Assembly: GCA_037042915.1 (NCBI GenBank)
Contig: CM073194.1
Coordinates: 3,968,001-4,032,000 of the forward strand
Reading direction: 5' to 3'
Length of the DNA stretch: 64,000 nt
From: Auricularia sp. M13
Taxonomy: Eukaryota > Basidiomycota > Agaricomycetes > Auriculariales > Auriculariaceae
This document shows positions 56,741 to 64,000 of the stretch, piece after piece. Position 1 is the stretch's first letter; every line of letters begins with the position of its first letter. Position numbers and translations under genes: made by a program. The notes below the pieces were generated by a model that saw only the letters and a program-made list of their open reading frames with translations, ran no database searches and was not told the DNA's origin.

Positions 56741-57079
56741 GGTCAGAGCATCTGGGAAGCTCGACTTATAATTATTATGTGCTGAGAACTTGCATAACTC
56801 AGAGGTCATTACTCCGAGAGCAAGACCGAGAGGTGTTGAACGTTGTCAGGAATTTCGTAGTAGGAGGACCCTAGTCTTTACAACTTGGAGTGATATCAGT
56901 ATGATGTAACTCCCATTCCGCATGAAATTCCTGAAAGTTGAATCGTCTTCCTGGGAAGTACAGTATTCGAATTCTTGCCCATTCGCGATCTCGAAAGTCG
57001 GGACAAAGGGGAATCGCCGGCGATAACGATCAAGATTTGCCTCCGCTAAGTCCGAAAACCGTCTTTTCCTCCTGCCGTC
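56741..57079. other. Intergenic
   Basis: Peptide-gene 3' region and promoter side of the three-RRM gene. No other feature seen. Confidence 0.5.
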
Positions 57080-59385
57080 ATGGACGTCGAGCCGGCCAGC
57101 GCTGTGGCCGCAAAAAGCGAGGAGCCCATGGCCCAAGACAAGGCTGGGTCCCGGGCAGGCTCACCGCGCGACAGGGACGATGATAGGGACGGCAAAAGCA
57201 GCAGGCGGGGCGGTGCGTGCTTTGAGCGAGCCGAGCCACGCGAGCGCTGGGCCTGATCCAAATCCACGAGCAGGACGCAAGCGCAACGACCACTGGGAGC
57301 CCGACCGCAACGGCGATGTATGCACATTTACTCCGGATTTCAGGTTATAAATCTGAGCTTGAGCCCACCCAGAAGCGGTCTTCAAGACGCGACAGATCGC
57401 GCTCGCGCTCGCGCAGCCGCTCCAGGTCGAGGTCGCGCTCGCGGCGCCGGTCGACGTCGCCCAGCCGGCGCCGCAGCCGGCGGTCGCGCTCACGCACGCG
57501 TTCGCGGTCCCGGTCTCGTGAGCGGCGCCGCTCGCGCTCTCGTTCTCGCGACAGGCGCCGGCGCAGGGACCGCGACCGCAGCCGCGAGCGGCGGGGCAGC
57601 GCGTTCACCAAGTCGCTGGGCGGGCCGATGAACGCGCCGGCCGAGGAGGCGATTGAGATGAGCAAAACGAGCAAGCGCGAGTGCCGGGTCTACGTCGGCA
57701 ACCTGTCCTACGACGTCCGGTACCGGGATCTGATGGAGTTCATGCGGGGAGGTGGGTTTGGAAGGGTTTTTGCTGCCATCTTGAGACGCCGGGTGGGGAG
57801 GGCGGAGTGGTCGTTTCTTTCATTCATCCTCATCCTGGAGCGAGGGACGCGATTGTTGATGGAGGGTTGTTCGTAGCTGGAGAGGTCCTGTTCGCCGAGG
57901 TTCTGGTCACCCCGAATGGCATTTCGAAGGGATGCGGGTCAGTCTCATGCCATTCTGCATGTTTGAATCCGATTGACTGATGTCTTCTTCCAGTATCGTG
58001 GAATTCGCCAGCTACGAGGATGCGCAGCGTGCAGTTCGCGACCTCTCCGAGGTTCCGCTTCTCGGGCGGCCCGTTTTCATTCGCGAAGTAAGCCATTATC
58101 TTGCGCAAACAAGCCCAAAATAACACGACAACAGGATCGCGAAGGCGAGGCCCGCTTCGGCGCAACTCCCGTGCCAGGCAAAATTGGCGCTGCAATGGCT
58201 GGTGCAGGGTACACCAGCCAGCCTCCGCCGCGGCCGCCGTCGCACAACGTCTACGGCGGAGCCGGAGGAGGAGCGGGAGCGGGAAACCCTGGCAACCAGC
58301 TCTATGTGGGCAACGTATGTGTTTATTCTGTCTGCTTCGCTATCATTCGCGTCATATTCAACAACGCGATCAGCTCCCATATCAAGCGGGATGGCAAGAC
58401 TTGAAGGATCTGTTCCGTCAGGCGGGCAGCATCGTCCGTGCCGATATTAACATTGGCCTCGACGGCCGCGCCAAAGGGAGCGGGACGGTCGTCTTTGAAA
58501 GTGTCAAAGACGCAGATAATGCCATCTGTACGTTGTCCCACGGATGCTCTCTGAGCGTCGCTCACTGTTCCACCAGCGATGTACAATGGCTTTGAGTGGT
58601 TCGGGCGCAAGCTGGAAGTCCGCCTCGTACGTACCTCCCACTTAATCTTTCTGACGCGTCCTTCCTCCTCCCCCTCCCATTCACACGAACTCACTCCCTG
58701 CAATTGTAGGACCGATACGCGGGCAGTGCACCGCGCGTACGTGGAGGCTTCCGCGGCGCGTCGCGGGCTGGCCGCGGTGGGCGCGGTTCGTATGGTGGCG
58801 GCGGCGGGGCCGACTACGACGCAGACGGCATGATGGCGGACGGGGGCAACGGGCAGAGCTACGTTGGCGTACCCACCGGCCCGCGCGGGCTCAACGCGTA
58901 TAGCGGCTACGACGTCCCGCCTAGCCAGCAGATTATGGTCGGCAACGTACGTCCTCAGAGCTCCAGCTCAGGTTTGCGCTATGCAAGCTCATGCTCGTGG
59001 TAGTTGCCCTGGTCAACGGCGAACGAGGATTTGGTCGAGCTGTTCGAGACGACGGGGACCGTGCAGGAGGCCGAGGTGCTTTTTGAGGGCCAGCGCTCCA
59101 AGGGCGCTGGTGTCGTGCAGTTTGCCGATGCGGCCGAGGCGGAGACTGCCATCGGTATGCGGCGCTCTGCCCAAACGTTTGAATCTGCTTACTCAATCCT
59201 CCTCAGCAAAATTCCAAGGATATGTGTACGGCGGCCGTCCTTTAGGCAAGTCCAGTCCGCACCCCAGTCGCATGCCTGCTGACCGCCCGGCAGACGTCCG
59301 CTTCAACGACAGATGGCACACGTTCTCGCCCACCGCGGCCAAGGGTGGCACCGTCCAGCCCATGGGCGACGTTATGGCCGTGTAA
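57080..59385 (+). CDS. GBP2: SR-like three-RRM protein (Gbp2/Hrb1 type)
   Basis: Nuclear shuttling mRNA-binding protein; yeast Gbp2/Hrb1 ride on TREX and check mRNA before export. Twelve exons join in phase: 57080-57212, 57274-57317, 57373-57751, 57877-57937, 57994-58087, 58135-58314, 58374-58527, 58577-58626, 58710-58946, 59004-59154, 59207-59245 and 59294-59385 (537 aa). After a charged start comes an Arg/Ser-repeat domain (about residues 65-135). RRM1 follows ([16 protein letters not shown]), then RRM2 ([17 protein letters not shown]), an RGG-rich linker, and RRM3 ([17 protein letters not shown]). The last intron (59246-59293) has GC-AG ends. Order and length fit the family. Start: ATG 57080, the first in frame. 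Confidence 0.9.
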
Positions 59386-60433
59386 ACCGTGGCCGCGAAC
59401 CCACTCTGCTTATTCTTTTTGCTTCAAGCTCCCGAATCAAATCCACGCGAAGACCTATGTGCTCGTAACCTCAAGCTCGAAATGTACCTATGAAGCTAAC
59501 TCCATTGAATCCCCGACCTCTTTGCCAATGAAAATACGTACCTTCTTGTGATTGCCGGTCCGCGTCGATGTTGGATGATGTGGGTATGCTTGATCCATGC
59601 GTAGCAAATCCCTCAAGCAGCAAACTTCTTGGTCTGACGCGCAGCGCTTGGTTGCAGTAGTTGGCTCTAAGACAGTCTCATGCTGAGCGAGACGGTCTCG
59701 GTCGCCAATCTCTCTGTATGGAAAGGCTTGAGACGCTTCTTGAATCACTTGCTTCACATGATGCCACGTCCTGATTGAATGGGACGTTTTCGTGTGAAGA
59801 CAGTGTCCCACTGATACAACCTCAGTCGGAGACATACGAGTCGCAATTCATTGTGAGATATTACATGCAACGAGCATTTCACGGTCGTGACACGCACACA
59901 ATGTCTCAACTCTCATGAGAAGCTCACAGTGTGAGACTCTACGTCCTGGCAATGCTTCTTCAAGGCAAAACATGTCTCATATGTCTCATGCTCAAGAGTG
60001 TAAAGACTAGGCTACTCGCAACAGCTCAGAGTCACATCCCCGTCCAGGACCACTTCTCGCCAATCACCAATGAACAGTCTCAATATGGCAAGGCGCTCTT
60101 CAGGGAGCACGGGAGCATTATCTGCGAGCGCGAGCATGGGTGCTGGTTCTGCCTGCAGATTGATGATGTGCGTATTACCTTCTGTGATGTAGTGTCTGGC
60201 AGCACTGTCTGCATTATCGGGAATTGTTGCCCTCATCAAGTTTGACTGTTGACCCCGCAGTCATAAGCACCATGATATTGATGCCCGTAGGAGCGTTGTT
60301 GCGGTCTTCGTCGGATCCCTCCTCTCCTGCTGTTTCATTTCGCCGCCCAGTGGTCCTCGCCCGTTCCTCCGACGTCCTTGTACCCGCGCTCAGCCTCTCG
60401 GCGCCTTCTTCAGCGCGTCATCTTGACCCCTCA
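59386..60433. other. No gene recognised
   Basis: No supported gene. AT-richer than the neighbouring coding DNA; the last 200 bp lead into the LTR-like repeats. Confidence 0.4.
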
Positions 60434-61021
60434 GTGTCACGGCAGAGCACTCGTCACTCACTGAGACCGACGCCCATGAGAGGAGAGAGGGACGAGGAAG
60501 AACGGACAAGCAGTACAATTGACCAGACCAAACCTAGGGTACATGCATCTACACCCCACTACCTATATACCCCTCCCTGATGACCGCTGATCCTGTCCAA
60601 GGGGATCCCGGAGCTAGAGGACGCACCCACCATCATCCCCAAGGCCGTCAACACCCCACGAAACCCCCAATGCACACGGTCCAAGGCAGGGCGATGAGAC
60701 CAAGATACACCACATGCACCGAAGGTAAGGACCGAGGAGAGGGACCACGCCTGAGGGCGCAAAGGTGACGCCAAGGCGCAGAGAGCACGGGCCAAGGGTC
60801 TGAGGGTGGAGCTGAGCATGTACCAGGTGGCCACAATCTTCCTACTATCCATCCATGGGGTGCCGCGCCAATGGGAGGTCCAATGAAAGCGTCCCCAAGC
60901 TTCCAAGGCTGCATAGGGCATCAACCAAGGGCCATCCGAGGTCTGAGGAGGGTTCCAGAGCATATCCCAAGCCTGACAACGCCTGTGCACAGTGCATATG
61001 ACAATGTAGAAGCAGTAGAAC
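60434..61021 (+). repeat. LTR-like repeat copy 1 (588 bp)
   Basis: Begins TGTCACGGCAGAG and carries a block found again at 61022 and, inverted, before 63552: GAGACCGACGCCC, then AGAGGGACGAGGAAGAACGG, then ACCTATATACCC. The TGT start and TATA-like core suggest a long terminal repeat of a retrotransposon. Confidence 0.55.
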
Positions 61022-61565
61022 TGTCACGGCAGAGCGCTCGTCACTCGCTGAGACCGACGCCCAAAGGAGGAGAGAGGGACGAGGAAGAACGGACAAGCGG
61101 TACAATTGACCAGACCAAACCTAGGGTACACGCATCTACACCCCACAACCTATATACCCATCTCCAGAGACCGATGATCCGATCCAGGGTGATCCCGGGG
61201 ATAGTGAGCGCATCCCCCATCATCTCCTAGGGCGCCGACGCCCCTCCAGACCTCTGGTCGAGCACGGTTCGAGGCGGGGCTAAGGTGTCGAGATATACCA
61301 TACACACCAAGGACACGGACCGAGGAGGAGGGCGTCACACGGGCGCATAGGGATGGCGTCAAGCCACTGCGAGCCAAAGCCGAGGGTTCGAGGATGTAGC
61401 CAAACTTGTACCAGGCGAGAGTAACCTCACCACTAACCGTCCGAGAGATAGCGCGCCCGTGGGAGGCCCAATAGAGGCGTCTCCGAGCCTCTGGGGCTCC
61501 ACAGGAGGACCAGCCAAGCCCGTCCAAGGTCCGAAGGGGGGGCCTATGTCCCAAGAATTGCAAAT
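61022..61565 (+). repeat. LTR-like repeat copy 2, cut at its right end
   Basis: Direct copy of the preceding repeat, beginning TGTCACGGCAGAG at 61022, exactly one unit length after copy 1. It is interrupted near 61566 by a small palindromic element. Confidence 0.55.
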
Positions 61566-61695
61566 GGGTTATCGGGGCTGACTCTTGCTGACGCGGTTGT
61601 AGCCTCTGATCAGAGGCCGCGGGGCGGTTGTAGCCTCTCATAGCCGCTGATCAGCAAGCGTCAGCCCGAAAATGGCAGATAACCAGTGATAACCC
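61566..61695. mobile_element. Small palindromic element (130 bp)
   Basis: Bounded by GGGTTATC and its reverse complement GATAACCC, with inner GGCTGAC/CTTGCTGACGC and GCAAGCGTCAGCC arms and two TGATCAG motifs. It looks like a minimal inverted-repeat transposon; a related GGGTTATC start occurs at about 62174. Confidence 0.45.
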
Positions 61696-62414
61696 ACTCG
61701 CGGCGAGTGATCAGCACATATCGGTACCTATGTGGAGCTATCGCAATGCCCTCAGAGCAGTCCATTTATCCTGGTGCATAACATCTGTGTTATCACGTGA
61801 CTCCGTTTGCGGATACTGAATTTGACGTTCCCCACGCGTATGTAATACCTCACTGCAACGCTGCGCACGGACCAGGTTCTAACAGCCGTCGGTCGCGCTT
61901 AAAACATGAGCGAATGGAAGGCCCCTCGGGAGGGACCAACTCCACACAAGCGCGCGTGGGGCTGCGGCTCCAATGCTGATGAAGCCAACTCAAGACTCAA
62001 ACATGACATTAATACTTCATAAGTGTAATGAATATTAGATGCAGTAGGTCACAAGTTGGCCTGTATGAAAGGTACATAAGTAAAGTAAGTAAGGGCGGGT
62101 GTAGAGAGCAGTGTAGAAAGACTTGAGTAGCGCGTGCCGCTGCTCCAGTACTTTTCATTGCCTGCGGTGGGGCGGGTTATCAGACTGATCAGAGAGTCAG
62201 CACGATCAGGGCGATAACCACCGGTCGTTTCTGAGCTACTGTTACCACAATGCGTCAGGTCTGAGGATCCTATCCGTCCTGATCACTGCCTATCCCTAAC
62301 GATATCCCATTTGCAATTCCTGGGACATAGAGTCTGTCCCGAGCGTCCCAGCGCACGTACCCGACGCATACAGCGAGGTGAGAGCAGCCAAACCATGGTC
62401 CAAGGGTAGGAAAC
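61696..62414. other. Inserted or rearranged DNA within the LTR nest
   Basis: No coding signal. The 17-20 bases left of 61566 reappear as the reverse complement near 62309-62331, so inverted LTR sequence resumes there. Confidence 0.4.
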
Positions 62415-62925
62415 CTCCACCGAGCCGAATTGGGGTATGCGCCGAGGTCGTCTCACTCCATAGACCGATAGAGGGCGGCGCGTAGATCATATCCCAAACC
62501 GGTCAGCCCGAAGTCTACAACCCTGGCCGAGTCTCAGTCTGAGGGTAAACAGTACGCCGACTGTATGCAGCAGCGACCAAACGCTCGGCGAAGCGGCGTA
62601 AAATCCGCGGACGAACGGACAGAGCTTGCGGAGACCGTGAAGACCGCAACAAGAACCACCGTCTGAAGGTAGGGATCCTCCACCAAGCCGAATTGGGGTA
62701 TGCACTGAGGTCGTCTCACTCCATGGGCAGATGGAGAGCAGCGTGGAGGTCATATCCCAAGCCTAACAACCTGAGGCATGCAACCCTGGCCAAGTCTCAA
62801 TCTGAGGGTAAACAGTGCACTGACTGTATACAACGACAGTCGAACGCTCGGCGAAGCGGCATAAAACCTGCAGGCAAGCAGACAGAGCTTTCAACGGCCG
62901 TGATGACCGCATCTGTTGGGCTTGG
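62415..62925. repeat. Tandem duplication of a 260-bp repeat unit
   Basis: CCGAATTGGGGTATGC...GGTCGTCTCACTCCATAG, CAACCCTGGCC and GAAGCGGCGTAAAA-type blocks occur in order at 62418-62640 and again at 62684-62905. A partial inverted third copy lies at about 62918-63030. Confidence 0.65.
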
Positions 62926-63552
62926 GATATGACCTATGCGCTGCTCTCCATCTGTCTATGGGGTGAGACGACTTCGGTGCATACTCCAATTCAGCTCGAT
63001 GGAGGTTCTCTGCCCTCGGACTGTGGTTCGGTAGCTCTCATCTCGCCTCCTACATTGGGCATGGGCATTGTCATGCTTGGGATATGCTCCAAGACCCTAC
63101 TTGGACCTCAGAGGGCCTTGGGTTTACGCCCTGTGCCACCCCAGAAACTCAGAGACGCCTCTGTTGGATTTTCTGTTGGTGTGGTACTCCTTGGACGGAC
63201 GGTATGTAGGTTATTATCACCTGGTACCAGCTCGGTTACACTCTCGGACCCTCGGCCTGTGCTCTCTGCACCTCGGCACCATTCTTGTACTCTCAGGCAT
63301 CACCTCTCTACTTGGTCCGTACCCTTTTGGGGTATTCCTGGGGTGTCAGTGGTAGGGGTGGGTGTGTCCTCTAGCTCTGGGATCACCCTGGACAGGATCA
63401 GCAGTCCCTGGGGACGGGTATATAGGTTGCGGGGTGTAGATGTGCATACCCTAGGTTTGGTCTGGTCAATTGTACCGCTTGTCCGTTCTTCCTCATCCCT
63501 CTCTCCTCTCTTGGGCGCCGGTCTCAGTGAGTGACAAGCGCTCTTCCGTGAC
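62926..63552 (-). repeat. LTR-like repeat copy 3, inverted
   Basis: Read on the minus strand from 63552 it begins TGTCACGGAAGAGCGCTTGTCAC and then matches copies 1 and 2, including the TATATA block near 63420. Together with them it forms a large inverted structure. Confidence 0.55.
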
Positions 63553-64000
63553 ACACGCGGTCAGTCCGTGGGCCCCTCGGTCTTGCTTCCGTGGTATATA
63601 TACCTGGGCCCACACCCCTCTTGTACCTTAGGTTTGGTCTGGTCTATCATCCCACTTATCCACACCCCCTCTCCATCCACCCCTTCCCCTTGAGCGTTGT
63701 CTCAGAGAGTGATAGAGCAGTCACTGTGACAAGCTGTTAGCCTGCTGTGCCTTGGGGTTTGGTTGCAAGGATAGTCGAACGTCCGGGCGCAGAGAACACT
63801 CGAACGAACAACTAGAGCCTTCGGTGTGTTATTGAGCACACCGGCTACGTCGAGTAGCACGACCGAGGGACCGCGAGCAACAGAGAACTCAGACGAGTAA
63901 ATCTGGCGAGGGAAGAACCCAGAGACAAAGTCGAGAGAGAGAGATAGAGTGTGCGAGGGGCACGACTATGTCGATTTCGTAACTGGGGAGCTAGATACAA
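63553..64000. repeat. Further LTR-like sequence running off the window
   Basis: Contains GTATATATAC at 63593-63602 and a diverged copy of the block CCTTAGGTTTGGTCTGGTC at 63628. GA-rich sequence follows to the window end. Possibly the LTR and leader of another retrotransposon continuing beyond 64000. Confidence 0.4.

Noticed and set aside
57345-57674. Arg-rich minus-strand frame
   Set aside because: It mirrors the Arg/Ser repeat of the Gbp2-like gene and has no independent support.
63750-63785. Possible primer-binding site (TGGTTGCAAGG) for an LTR retrotransposon
   Set aside because: The reverse complement does not fit the spacing of a tRNA T-loop and acceptor stem, and the LTR end is not defined.
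1-64000. CRISPR arrays, operons, ribosome binding sites
   Set aside because: The sequence is eukaryotic with spliceosomal introns; no spaced short repeats of CRISPR type were seen.

Overview
The window looks like nuclear DNA of a mushroom-forming basidiomycete (Agaricomycetes, polypore-like). Genes are GC-rich and usually cut by many introns of about 45-65 nt with GT-AG ends and CTAAC/CTGAC-type branch sites. The gene content also fits: basidiomycete-type F-box, kinase-like and DUF924 families, a high-copy C2H2 transposon-related family, and Kex2-style and GPI-style secreted proteins. No search could be run, so names come from motifs read by eye. Exon borders were checked by keeping the reading phase across junctions.

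Left part (0.8-9.8 kb): a cassette made of an atypical kinase-like gene plus an 85-89 aa partner gene is present twice. The first kinase copy has lost its 5' end. Between the copies lie a 913-bp Mutator-like non-autonomous transposon (9-bp target duplication, long terminal inverted repeats) and a divergent housekeeping pair. That pair is the RNA polymerase III subunit gene RPC31 (minus) and an ALY/REF (Yra1/Mlo3) mRNA-export adaptor gene (plus), 131 bp apart. The ALY/REF gene carries one 936-nt intron among introns of 46-65 nt.

Middle left (9.8-25.6 kb): a phosducin-like pseudogene split by about 2 kb of repeats; an intact FYV10/GID9 ubiquitin-ligase gene; a decayed transposon-related C2H2 gene; an unrecognised seven-exon gene; and a small fragment of a TOR-kinase helical domain.

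Middle right (26-52 kb): two DUF924-like paralogues; a membrane-anchored WD40 gene whose propeller resembles WDR26; two kinase-like paralogues in inverted orientation; a major facilitator transporter; an intronless alpha/beta hydrolase; mitochondrial MAM33/p32; an F-box gene; an Str2-type cystathionine gamma-synthase; and a broken 2OG-Fe(II) dioxygenase-like gene.

Right part (52-64 kb): a secreted GPI-type ferritin-like protein; a 562-bp hAT-type MITE (8-bp target duplication) whose edge lies about 290 bp from a TATA-driven 46-codon gene for a Kex2-processed four-cysteine peptide; a 12-exon Gbp2/Hrb1-like three-RRM gene; and a nest of LTR-like repeats in both orientations.

The two RNA-export genes (ALY/REF and Gbp2-like) act in the same process but are far apart. 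Most other neighbours show no clear functional link. The repeated theme is local duplication plus transposon insertion and gene decay. The best candidates for new biology are the duplicated kinase-like/small-protein cassette, the cysteine-rich peptide, and the long ALY/REF intron.
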